In this document: piece by piece, positions 23,101 to 33,151 of the stretch
How the letters are laid out: each line of letters opens with the position of its first letter
Numbering within the stretch: position 1 is the stretch's first letter
NCBI GenBank assembly: GCA_947462335.1
Contig: OX381710.1
Coordinates: forward strand, 37,447,204 to 37,511,203
DNA: 64,000 nucleotides
Source of the DNA: Harmothoe impar
Lineage: Eukaryota > Annelida > Polychaeta > Phyllodocida > Polynoidae
Direction: 5' to 3'
The notes under the pieces: generated by a model
Database searches by the model: none
Told to the model about the DNA's origin: nothing
What the model saw: only the letters and a program-made list of their open reading frames with translations
Translations under genes and position numbers: made by a program

Positions 23101-24252
23101 AACGTGACCGTTTCAAAATCGGACATAGGACCTCACATGTCAGACTTTGCGCAGGAAGAAAAGCTGTTGAACACGCCTCAGAGATGTCTGATAGGGAGTT
23201 ACCACGGAAAAAATATTCTCTTGGGAACGCCGCTTCTCAAGTGGTATTTGGAGCACGGTTTGATAGTCACCAAAGTGCAGCTGGTCGTAGAATACCTACC
23301 TAAACGCTCCTTTGCCGGTTTCGCGGACGAAGTAACGGCGGCGCGAAGACGTGGCGACGTGAACGAGAACGAGAAAATTCTGTCAGACTGTTACAAGTTA
23401 ATGGGAAACGCTACGTACGGTAAAACAATCTGCAACAAAGAAAAACACACGGCGGTGAGATACACTGACAGTCGGAAGTTCGAACTATTGGCCAATTCGT
23501 GGCGCTTCAAAAAGGCGTCCGAGTTGAGTTCCGATCTGTTTGAAGTCGAACTACAACCGAAAACAGTCAAGAACAACCTCCCTATTCAAATAGGGTTCAT
23601 GGTATACCAGTACGCGAAGTTGAAAATGTTAGAGTTCACATACGACTTCTTGGATAGATTCGTCGATCGGCGCGATTATGCCCTTTGTCAAATGGACACC
23701 GACAGTCTTTACATGGCTCTCAGCGGTGACACGTTGGATGACCTAGTCAAACCTCGCCTGATAGAGACGTACTTCAGAGAGAAACGAAAGTGGCTTCCGA
23801 CAGCGGTGTGCGACGATCACTTAGAGCTTTTCGTGAAGACAAAAACGGAAAGAGTGCGAGAATGGTGTCCGCCGCCCGGCGGATGTTGTGAGAGACGGTA
23901 CCTTCACGATCTGAGAACTTCGGGGCTTATGAAAGCGGAGTGGGAAGGTGACGGGATCCTAAGTCTCAACCCTAAGACTTACATTTGCTACGATCGAGTC
24001 AGCGACACCGGTGAAAGAAAATCCAAAAAATGGAGTGCAAAAGGCGTACAGAAGAAACAAAACCCTAAGGAACCAGACGACTTCTTGGATGTTCTTCGCC
24101 AACGAAAAACTCTCATTGCTGTAAATAGAAATTTCAAAGTGGTGCGAAACAAAATGGTCACCTACACCATAGAGAAAGACGGCGTGCGCTACTTGTATTA
24201 TAAGCGTCGCGTGCATTCTGACGGTGTGACAACGAGTCCTTTAGAGATATGA
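20128..24252 (+). CDS. Protein-primed family-B DNA polymerase, Polinton type
   Basis: The 1,374-residue protein starts with a C2H2 finger (C-x2-C...H-x3-H, residues 6-26). Next is an OTU-like cysteine-protease-like segment with D232, C235 and H331 placed as a possible triad, then a second CxxC finger (about 345-372). The 3'-5' exonuclease has FDFEAF (D414, E416), NSGRYDLN (D553) and a YNNKD motif. Polymerase motifs are DTNSLY (D786), NATYGK (1094-1099), MDTDSLY (D1190, D1192) and KTY (1283-1285). Between motifs A and B is a DGF...FHGCWFH...WECEW module (859-922), seen in other protein-primed polymerases and resembling a nuclease fold. All key residues are present, so the enzyme should be active. 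It would replicate the linear element from its inverted repeats using a protein primer; the priming protein is not identified. Length and layout suit Polintons and related linear plasmids. Confidence 0.95.
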   Translation: MTQYVCEKCFKIFKRPYNHERHVESCRVIPKFCPLCGEGDCRKIACRRESLDGVTIPPRIRAVLNEEETFTANWPAIQTGVRMHGTRVSVTNFRLPTGELSDAVDTMRRIHLTQRFRYKVGFSVGLLLQHREDKSKLRYFHASQNNATLIQPLPTITNSETLEELLSKMENTVACEEVRKLCDADTKWHVLFPTNLNICVYMGPGEFPIGGRITQAGRVGKRSGVLDFPNKDNLCIFRCISFHLYNTSKRASDLLRQFCPAATPESFPGLNIRDLPALENLFDVQIAVYNGSRQVPGRKLRRRVTLIRPPSRTLAARGKVNLHLTAKGGLHVSLVTDFNAYAGIYECCKCKAAFTTEFLLKRQRNQLSSCRQVKLRYVGGIYQNSRTIFEALADFSIFPPDGHSGIYPYKIAFDFEAFFRPCKEPSTEHVSLLWDHVPLSASVASDFPGWEGPVCFVRESDADSDPLLDRVLNHINENAKVIGEAVLELYRPTLAKLDAAIGEALLLEEATFTPSPGGFTAAQTRHPLVQLKKRLLRYIRQAPVVGFNSGRYDLNLIKIRLHSFFASGDRRNQEFSVIKRSNQYLAVYTQHTVFLDVVNYLAPGYNYATYLRAFTRNEEKGHFPYEWMTSTRKLANRTLPPRSAFDSELTGVKMSESDYAACQKVWSDEKMQTMEDYLIHYNNKDVKPFIEALKNHAKFFQDRGIDMLKDGVSLAGLTLRFLFQNLEDAFTTFPQFDAVLHALIKENLVGGPSIIFHRFHEKGTTRIREHKYGEEARPCQHILGLDTNSLYLRCMSEAHCTGYYAVRRPETEFMPEIRQRNSHSALEWLRFVEHDRDVKLRHALNGGEMVVGCRRIRVDGFHAASNTVFQFHGCWFHAHECIPSHRYQCASLREERRDRTTRVSAYLKALGYKLVVVWECEWREMKRRDERVKASQQRWKVDALKVSRNAMSESDILSAVKDGKMFGLVQVDITTPPHLRDYFEEMTPVFKNVTVSKSDIGPHMSDFAQEEKLLNTPQRCLIGSYHGKNILLGTPLLKWYLEHGLIVTKVQLVVEYLPKRSFAGFADEVTAARRRGDVNENEKILSDCYKLMGNATYGKTICNKEKHTAVRYTDSRKFELLANSWRFKKASELSSDLFEVELQPKTVKNNLPIQIGFMVYQYAKLKMLEFTYDFLDRFVDRRDYALCQMDTDSLYMALSGDTLDDLVKPRLIETYFREKRKWLPTAVCDDHLELFVKTKTERVREWCPPPGGCCERRYLHDLRTSGLMKAEWEGDGILSLNPKTYICYDRVSDTGERKSKKWSAKGVQKKQNPKEPDDFLDVLRQRKTLIAVNRNFKVVRNKMVTYTIEKDGVRYLYYKRRVHSDGVTTSPLEI

Positions 24253-24482
24253 AAAAAAAAAATAAGCGTGTTATTGCTTGATTGAGTGCATCTTTTCAAA
24301 AATAGAGTGTTTATCAAGATTGAAAAAAAAGAAATAAAAAAAATAAAATAAATTATTGTTGTGTTTTTATTTTCATACGTCTTCTTTTACTAGTAAGTCG
24401 CGCAGTCTCTTAAAGCGTCACTCATGTGACGACGTCGCTTCCAGTCACGTGATCCTAAAGACCCTCACTTCCTAAACAAAAA

Positions 24483-24513
<31 letters not shown>

Positions 24514-24673
24514 CTTCCGATCACGTGGTCAATCAGGTCACTTCCGGTCACGTGATCCTCAATGAGGTCACTCACTTCCGGTTGGCCATTAGGTCATGTG
24601 ACGTCACTTCCGGTCACGTGACTCATCAGGTCACTTCCGGTCACGTGATCCTAAATTAGGTCATATGACGTCA
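24253..24673. other. Polymerase 3' region and inner right arm
   Basis: AATAAA signals at 24333-24338 and 24342-24347 suit polyadenylation of the polymerase transcript. The segment 24355-24397 is inverted-homologous to 16461-16502 beside the other outward-facing gene. A (CTT)n run at 24485-24517 mirrors the (GAA)n run of the left arm. From 24538 on, TCACTTCCGGT recurs every 26-38 bases, usually followed by CACGTGA. Confidence 0.8.
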
Positions 24674-24923
24674 CTTCCGGTCCCCTAAGTAGGTCATATG
24701 ACGTCACTTCCGGTCCATAAGTAGGTCATATGACGTCACTTCCGGTCACGTGACCAAATGGCGGCCTCTGATTGGCTAACTAGGTCACGTGACGTCACCA
24801 CTAATCCCCTAAGTAGGTCACTTCCGGTCACGTGACCAAATGGAGGCCTCTGATTGGCTGCAGGTCGATTGAGTAATAAACAGTAGTTAACTATAGTCCC
24901 GTTCCGATACATACTATACTACT
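24674..24923. repeat. Right terminal inverted repeat (outer 250 bp)
   Basis: Reverse complement of the left repeat with one difference. It holds TCACTTCCGGT copies at about 24704, 24736 and 24819, TGACGTCA sites, two GTCACGTGAC palindromes and two CTCTGATTGGCT (inverted CCAAT) boxes. Confidence 0.95.
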
Positions 24924-24929
24924 CATATA
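24924..24929. repeat. Target-site duplication, right copy (CATATA)
   Basis: Identical to 15518-15523. Removing the element plus one copy predicts an empty site reading CGAAACCATATACAATG. Confidence 0.9.
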
Positions 24930-26297
24930 CAATGTAACATCTATCTCCCATAAGTTTTTCAATATACTTTTATTACTGGATAGCAGCTCTGCCATCACTG
25001 CATAGGCGTGTGTTACCCTTAGCTATTAAAGGAAAGGGAATTGAAATTGCTCTGTTATTAGTGCTGGGATAATTGTGGTTCAATATGAGCTAAGATGCAG
25101 ACCAGATCTACCTGCTGTCCATTTGTCCACTCCAGATTGTGGAGGCACCATGTGCTGGCTGGGACGTACCAAAAGATGGCCTGGAGAAGCTTTTCTTCAA
25201 GGCGAAATGTAGCACTGCAAGGGCTTTACAATAAAAGGCCTTTGAGCGTAAGTTAATGTAGACGGAAGTTAAGTTGACATAGCAGAGCAGTGCAGAATGA
25301 TTGCCACTGCATACCCTGCTAAAGCTATTCTCAATTGATTCCCAATGTTTTATAGGAAAGTATGGCCAGACTTTGGTTATGTTATAACAAAATTGGGTCT
25401 TTACTGTATTGTTATACAATAAACATTCACATTGAAATCATAATACTGCTTTATCCATGCCGCTACACGCACGTGGTATACCTTCTACATGTAGCCTAGT
25501 GATGCACTAAAACTGTATGCATTGTGAAATAAAGTCGACGCTTCAACGCTATGTATACACCCATTGCTTTCTCATGATAATCTCAACTTATTAGAATAAA
25601 ACGGCCCATAGGATGTTCCCTGACACTGTTGGCATACCTTTCCCACCCCAACCTGTCCAATAAGACCGTCACCATTTCCTCTGGTCAAGGGTCACCACAT
25701 GTTAACACAGGTCACATGACCAAGGCGCTGTCACATGGCCTCTCCAAGCTGGGCTTCCCGGAATCGGCACTATATTGGTGGCTATCGATCGACAGCAGCC
25801 AACCGACAGCCCATTTGACCACGCCTTCCAGGGAGGTCTAGTTACTGCCAGTGAAGATAATTCACACCTCCTGCACATTTTGGATCTCTCTCTGTCTATA
25901 TAGGGCTTCACTCTAAAGGCTAGGGATCCAGTTCTCACGCCTAGTTGCCCAACCAAGTCTAACGGATATATACTGAGCAGAGGCTTTTATTATAGGGACA
26001 TACCACTACTTACCTATCCTGGGAACATAGTGCTGGTCGGACTGTGCTCGGTGTACATATTATAAGGCACATCCAGGCACCAATGCAGTACTACCCTAGG
26101 CCCGGAAGCTGTTCAAACCGTTCTTCTTCCTACCCTCCCTCCTGTAGTACATGTCTACATAATCTGTCACACCGGTCATCTTGTGGTCTGTAGATCACTA
26201 GAGGCCCAGTGTACTAAAGGCACGTGTGTGAATGCTGACCCGACTGTTACCTAACTGCTGCTCTGCCTCCTCTTCCTCTCCCTCCTCCCCCACACAG
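24930..26297. other. Spacer upstream of the NME gene, likely with its promoter
   Basis: No coding region is supported. A TATATAG at 25897-25903 and a CCAATATAGTGCC-like region near 25770 (read in reverse) are possible promoter pieces. A non-coding first exon for the kinase gene is expected here because an acceptor (CCCCCACACAG) ends at 26297, but its donor could not be fixed. Confidence 0.45.
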
Positions 26298-26321
26298 ACG
26301 GGAACCCAGCCACCAGCCAAC

Positions 26322-28422
26322 ATGGAGAGAACCTTCCTGATGATCAAACCTGACGGCGTCCACAGGGGCCTGGTAGGAGAGATCATAAAGCGATTCGAGA
26401 CCAAGGGTTACAAGCTGGTGTCCTTCAAGTTTATGCAAGTAAGTCTTTTCATCATGCTTTTTAAAATTTATTTTATTCATTATGACTTTTATTAATAATA
26501 ATTTTAGATTTTGTTGTTAATTGACATGTAATTATTTGTCTGAGGCATTCCAATTGGACATACTCATTGACTCGATATATTTCATATCGATAATATAATT
26601 TCATGCAACCCTTGCTCTTTTTCGTCATATTTACGAAACTGCGGGATTAACTTCCTTTCCATATCCACGATTCCCATGTCTTTTATTCAGGCTACAGACG
26701 CGATACTGTCACAGCATTATGCGGAACATGAGGGGAAACCATTTTTTGAGGGGCTACTCCAATACATCATGTCTGGTCCAGTCGTCCCTATGGTAAGCAC
26801 TTATGATGGTTGCCTGTTTTAATACATCTTTGGGTTATCTTTTTGCTGAAACAGTTTTGGTTATACTTTATGGACCGAATTAGATATCCTTTCTTTCTAG
26901 TCAACATATTTGTTTTAAAACGCTGTTCTGTGGATAGTGGTTATGATATCAATAATTTCAAAGTATGAAAACCAAGTTGGTTATAAACCTGTAATACTAA
27001 CCGAGCATTTTGATTTTGAAGTTGGCCAATATATCAATTGTATGATGTTATGCAGAACATTAATTAGTCCTGATAGGGCTGTGTCTATAGGCAATATCAA
27101 TATGATATCAGCCTACATTTGCTGTTGTATAACTCTATATATGATCATCTAGATCAGTATTAGATAATATAGTGTAAACCAATCCTACTAATATCATCTC
27201 CCATCCATTATACATGCATGTATTGACATTGCTCTCGATAGCCTTAAGGGTATAGCAGGTACTACATGTATTAGCAGTGGATTAGCTTCCTTGATTCCGA
27301 TGTACTGATACATGAGTAATTGCCAAGATCTCGAGCGCCACTCTCTGACTGGAACTTCGTAAACTTAGAGCTATTACTTGCCCTACCAATGACTATCACC
27401 ATCTTGCAAACCGTACGGACCCACTGCTCTTCCGAACATAATAATATGTTAAATTGCATTAGAATTGAGTAGTTTCCCGGCAAACCAGTAAAGAAAAAAG
27501 TGGCCATTCGTTTGTACATGTATATCCTGAGCTGTTAATCATGTCTTTGCTGTCAGGTGTGGGAAGGGAAGGAGGTGATCTCCACTGGACGTAGTATTAT
27601 CGGTGCCACCAACCCGCTCAAGGCGCCCCCTGGTACCATCAGGGGGGACTACGGGCTCGTCATGGGCAGGTACGTAATGCACCTTGTAATGATCAAATAC
27701 TGGGTATCACTTTTCTGGTGAAATTTTCTCACCCTCAACCAGCCACATGTCTAACTCTCTACCATGGTGAATAAATCACCCAGGGAGTTGTGCATCGAGC
27801 CCAATGCGGGAGAGGAGTGTTTTTCCACAATTTCTTTTTGATGAAATGAACATAAAAGGCATTCCTTACGGTTCATGAAGGCTCGCCTCATGAGAAGTTA
27901 TTGTGAGGTGCCTTAACGGCTATGTTGAATGTAGTACTTAAAAATGTGCTACTTTTTACATGAGATTTACAGTTCATATACCTAAGAGCTGACCTCATAT
28001 GTCGTGAATCTATGTTTAATACATTTAGATATGACCTGAAAACAGAAAGACGATGTGAATAAATGCTGGTCCTGAGAGAGGCATGTGTTTGTCAGTATTT
28101 GTGTTTTAATCAGGACATTTTGAACTGTCCATTCTGATATTTAGTAGCCAAAGGCAAACACCCTGCTGCCTCAGACCTGATCGATGAATGTAAACTCGGG
28201 ACTTTTGTAGGAAGAGTGGGGGGTTTAAGCTAAAACACTTCTAAACATATTGTAAGTGAACCATTTATATGGTTGTATCTCATCTATTAACTTCCTGTTT
28301 CCAGAAATATCATACATGGGAGTGATTCAGAGGAGAGTGCCCAACGTGAGATTTCTATCTGGTTCACTGAGGAGGAACTGGTAGACTGGGTGCCAAACCA
28401 GAATACCTGGATCTACGAATAA
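26322..28422 (+). CDS. NME2: Nucleoside diphosphate kinase, NME1/NME2 type (four coding exons)
   Basis: Coding exons are 26322-26438, 26691-26792, 27557-27669 and 28305-28422, each with GT-AG boundaries; together they give 149 residues, the family length. The enzyme moves the terminal phosphate from ATP to other nucleoside diphosphates through a phosphohistidine. The start [19 protein letters not shown], the nucleotide-binding GTIRGDYG and the active-site NIIHGSDS (His near residue 117) are intact, and the end WIYE is typical. Intron positions after KFMQ, after PVVPM and inside MGR-NII match those I know for vertebrate NME1/2. The acceptor at 26297 implies an upstream non-coding exon. The symbol follows the closest vertebrate group; NME1 and NME2 cannot be separated here. 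Cytosolic housekeeping role expected. Confidence 0.97.
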
Positions 28423-29290
28423 CTCCACCAACATACTTTTTGATATAAGTTGACATTCCTCTAGATAATTATCCGCCAATTTCTGTAATTCCGCCCAATA
28501 TAATGAATGTTCAATGTTTGAATAGTACGTATGTTTTTCTTGGTTACCTCGTAAATGTCTCTTTCAGGTTCATTATCTGAAACCACTAAAGGTACACGCG
28601 TTATTTAGAAATTTGCCTCATAAAGCTACGAACGAAATCAAAGTATGACCGACACTATATGAAGTTCAAAGGCGTAGTCACTTTTTTCTTTTAAAGTAAC
28701 AAAAAACAAAAACTTTTTGCCGCAGTGTTGGTATACGACATTATGGTCACCGCATTAACTTTTAGGGGATGTGTATCACTAGCGGCCTTTAGACTTCTTT
28801 TAACATTTACTCTGTCCGGTTTGTTAATGTAGTAGTTATTGTAGTTAGATGGACCTTATAACGTCTTTAACGTTGTACACCGCCTTGACTATACGATTGC
28901 CTGCATGTAGGTCATATGTGCCTTTGGGATCGCCTCAAGTTCAGTAGCGATTTGAATAGCGTTTCTTATCTTATTTCAACAACGTATGTGTGCCTTCGAG
29001 TCTATACCTAGTAATCAAGTAAGCATAATATCTATGCAGAGAGATTAAGTTAATTATTGTGTTACTTGGATGTGTAAGCAAATGGGGATTGGACATTTTG
29101 TAAGGGTTCTTTAAAGATTCCATTTAGGAGAATACGTGTTCTGTAGGCTAAATGGCGTTTCACAAGGAGTTTCAACAGGAGTATATCATATACTATAATG
29201 GTTTATGCAAGCAAAGTGTGATAGATGTATTGTAGATGAGAAAAAAAATCTTAAGATGTTTGTCGAGAATAAAGCTTTTCTATACCATGT
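28423..29290 (+). other. 3' untranslated region of the NME gene
   Basis: AT-rich sequence follows the stop codon, with AATAAA at 29268-29273 about 850 bases downstream and a T/GT-rich stretch right after it, as expected for a cleavage site. No other gene is seen in it. Confidence 0.7.
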
Positions 29291-31259
29291 CTGTAGTTAT
29301 TTTTATTGTTACACATTTTTAGGGAAGTGACACACCAATACATTCTGGGCTGAACATTCGGGGCATTGTGGAAAGTTTACTGATGTCAATCTCTTGGAAT
29401 TTTGATGTCAATCTCTTGGAATTTTGAATTTTAATACCAGCAGCTCCGCTACCGGATATATTGGCGCGGGAAAATTGTGCAGCAGCATTCATCTGCCCCA
29501 GAATACTGTATGGTGGGAATGCCTTAGCATATCACCAATAGGGTCGGAGTGGCGTAACATTTTCAATTTCCAACTCTGAGTCCAAGGTAGAACTTATGAT
29601 ATGGGACCTGCTAGGGGTGGGGTGCATCGCTGGGTAGCGCACTGTTTTATTAGTAATTGTAATTAATACTTAACCCTCTTGTACGAGAGGTCTGTTGGTT
29701 TGTATGCTCCACAAGGGTGTGTGGTTTATACACTGAAACTACCCAGTGTATTGTTTGATCCCGATAAGGTGCTAGGCACACGTTACACTGTAGTGTAGGA
29801 CGACGGGATTGAGCGACCTCTCCAGTGTGGCTCAGGATAGGCACACGTAGTACTGGTCAAGTCTATTTGGGTTAGATTCCCTTAGATTACACCAGATGGC
29901 GCAGCCTCGTGCCTCATACATGTACTAGGTTTGCAGCAGTCGGACCAAACAAAGCAACGGTAATGATGTTAAAGCTGGGCCGTCAGGGATTAAGTTCAGC
30001 ATTTTCCATACATGGACTAAAATTACAGTTTCACCGGAGGGCAGCAGTGTTTGGACAGGGGACCATGAGCATTGTCCAGCTACAACATATTCACCCCATC
30101 TTGTGCCTGTAAGAGCTGAGCTCCCAGCCCTTAAGAACCCTCTTGTGAATCAAAACTGAACTATATCCAAAAGTGCTTTAGGCCTCACTTCAACCATGAC
30201 GGTCAAGCTTTAAGAAGTGTAGCAGAATTGATGGGAATAGTAAGTCTTGTTTTCCATATCACCCCCTAGAGACTAGTCAATCGGTCAGACAAATGAATGA
30301 ATGAACATAATTCTAATAAATCTTTATTTGATGGATATGCTTGTTTTGTATGATTTATCTTATTTTGTGATTAGGAAAACCATGCATTTTGCCATTACAC
30401 ATCTTGCAAGAATATGCCTACTATTGAAGAATTCTTCAGTCAGTGAGCTTTGCTCATTTGCATAAAACGTATGGGTACAGATCATAAAGGAACTCAGAAC
30501 CAACAGATTGTCACTGTTTTATTTTATTACCAATACATTATTCTGTACAAAATTCATTACATTTGTCTCTGGAGAAACTACAAAACGCAGACGTGAACTG
30601 AAGATATATTATCGGCGCAACAGAAGACTCCCACAGAGCAGTTCAAGCATACCAAAAGTTAACTACAGTATACAAATAGAAGGTACAGATTGTTGTATAG
30701 TCGATGCCCCTATTGAAAACATAATAGAACATTGAAAAACTGTCCTGGCTAGAATTAGACTGTACATTATTTGGTAAAAAGAAAGATTATATTGCAGCCA
30801 GGAACCTTTAAAAATGACCCATCTGAAGCAATATCTTAATAGGTCATGATTGTAGCAAACATACTGTATAGTGCGATTCTGACAATGGCGAATTTCCCCA
30901 TGAAAATATATCAACAAAAATTGAAATAATTTAACTGCAATGGTACAAAGTTGAAGGATGATTATATTCTGGACCCGCTATTTTTTATGATATTCTCATT
31001 ACAGTACCTTCCCAGTTGGCATGACTTCAAGTTTGTGACAGGGATAGTCTGATGGTGGATGTGTTACGATGAATAGCTTTGCATATATGTTATAACCAGT
31101 ACGATGTATTCTGGTCAAGGTCAACTGAGTTGTATACGTCACATACATAAATGCAGTTTGTGGTGTTCGACCTTAACCAGGTGTGACGGCAGGACTTCCG
31201 GTTCCGGCCTGATGCTGCGCTGGTTGCCGGTGTGTATATGTTGCTGCCTCCTTCTGGGA

Positions 31260-31317
31260 TGTGACCTAGATGTGTGACCTAGATGTGTGACCTAGATGTG
31301 TGACCTAGATGTGTGAC
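31260..31317. repeat. 13-bp tandem repeat
   Basis: TGTGACCTAGATG is repeated four times and followed by a partial fifth unit, in noncoding DNA. Confidence 0.9.
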
Positions 31318-33035
31318 GGATCAGGTGTGTTCATGTACAAACCATAATACTGACCATGTAAAAAGGCGATCCCTGTGTCTTTTTGTAAAACCAAATAGCA
31401 GAATGATTCGCAATGTAAACTGGGAAGTGGAGTAGACTGATTTGTCCATGGAAACAATATATATGAATTACTCAAATCAATCAGAGAAAAGTGTTTTAAT
31501 GTGTGTTTATATACAAGGTGTAGTTTTGAAATGAGTTTGATCTGAAGTTGTGTGTATGGCAAGGATGATAGGATAGGGAGGGCATAGCGTATGTAATAGC
31601 TGAGAGGGTTGCTGGACAAAAGACAATGTGTTTGTGCGGTGTCATAATATAATGTTGATATAAAATGCATTGCAATAGTTTCCTTGATTAATACAACAAT
31701 TCCTTCTTGTCAACAACCATTCCTATAGGCAAGTCGCCCCTGACCGTCTAAAAACTCACTTGAAACCCAGTTTGGCAAGACGCCTTCTAATGCTATATGG
31801 TTTGTACATCATACAAATTCAGAAAAAGACATAATCTGACTCCTTAATCATTAATTACAATGAATAATTCACACAGTCATACAATGGGCTTTTACATTTA
31901 GCATTCGAAAAGATACATGGTTCATTTCGTAACAAGTATCGCGTCATTTGAGATTGAAAATACCAAGTGCAGCTAACAGTAACAGTATCAATACGTTAAG
32001 AATCTCACCTTAACTTCTTAAAGTCCTATCACCATAGAAAATGTGTAGTTTTATTACAAAGAACAAACTGTGGTATGGGACAACCGGAATGTCGAGGCGC
32101 TCAGGGTAGGGGTGACAGAATGGGCAGGGTTTAAAGTGAATTGGGATGGCCATATGGACAAGCATGCAACGCGTCGTGAGATTATGACGTCAGAACGGGG
32201 ATCTGCGAGATCCCTCCCTTGGCGGCCATTTTTCATGGGGGGTTCTGGGATAGACATCTGGCGCGGCTGGGCCGGCCGCCTGGTCTGGGTGTTTCCCAGT
32301 TAACAAAATGCAAATAGGCCGTTTATCTGGATCAGGACACGTGCCAGACAAATGGGTGCTCAAAGTTGGGATGAATATTCAAAACATTTTCCATTAAGGA
32401 TGACCTGACTGAAATTACATTGGGGCCTTCAACTGAGGGATTGGATGGGGGTGCAGGGTCCTAGCTCACAGGGGAGATACTGAGGGAGAGGGGGGAGTTT
32501 TTAATGATAATACTAAAATGTCAGCTTATTTGAAAATGAAGATATCACAAAATGTAGTCATACCCTCGTCACCATGAATTGCCCTTGGAGTGGGATTGGG
32601 AATGGGTGTAGGGAATATATGAAATTGGACATGACTTTGAGTGAAAGTTTCAACAATGGAACCATGTTCGGTGAGGATGAGGGTATTCATAGGGAAAGGT
32701 AGAAGGGGTTATGAAATCGTTGTTTACCATATGATAACTTCAACTTCTGTCATTGAACAACAAATCATGTTTAACCAATGTACACCTTACAATGTATAGA
32801 GATGGACACTTGCTACAGTCATGCATCTAACTTATTCTATCAAGCAACATTTTGGTCAGTCACCATGATTACATATACATGCCGTCGTATGAAAATATAT
32901 AGACTTTGTCGCAATCTACATAGAGCATGGGCCAATAGTTAAAAATGGAAAGTCTACCCATCTCGACTGCAAATGGGTCAAGCAAACCTAGTGGTCCATT
33001 TCTTACAAACCATCATTCTAAATGTATTTAGGGTG

Positions 33036-33151
33036 CACAGAGAAAGAGATGAGTCAGTGTCGTCAAAACTACTGTTGTATGAGAGTCCAGCAGTGCCTGA
33101 CTCTTATACTCTAGTATTTTTGACGACACCGACGCTCGCATCCCTCTCTGT
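33036..33151. repeat. Hairpin element related to 11742-11838
   Basis: The arms pair through CACAGAGA...CAGTGTCGTCAAAA and TTTTTGACGACACCGAC...TCTCTGTG with several mismatches. The left arm aligns with the left arm of the 11742 hairpin (both pass through TGTCG then AAACTAC), so both are likely copies of one fold-back family. Confidence 0.65.

Larger units (their letters stand above)
15524..24923. mobile_element. 9.4-kb Polinton-like element with only three genes
   Basis: The unit is bounded by inverted repeats starting AGTAGTATAG and ending CTATACTACT, with a 6-bp CATATA duplication on both sides. Genes: a leftward tandem death-domain-like protein (17244-16504), a rightward PC4-like nuclear protein (18302-19933) and a rightward protein-primed DNA polymerase (20128-24252). 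End structure, duplication length and polymerase type all match Polintons/Mavericks. Usual Polintons are 15-20 kb and also carry a retroviral-type integrase, FtsK-like ATPase, adenoviral-type protease and capsid proteins; none is visible here and there is no space for them. It may be moved by an integrase in trans, or belong to a separate lineage. All frames are intact, so the copy is young. Its coding DNA is clearly more GC-rich than the host flanks. Confidence 0.93.

Noticed and set aside
15524..24923. Hidden integrase, capsid or packaging genes in the element
   Set aside because: The only long intact frames are the three described. Gaps of about 1 kb or less are repeats and promoter-like DNA, with no such motifs on either strand.
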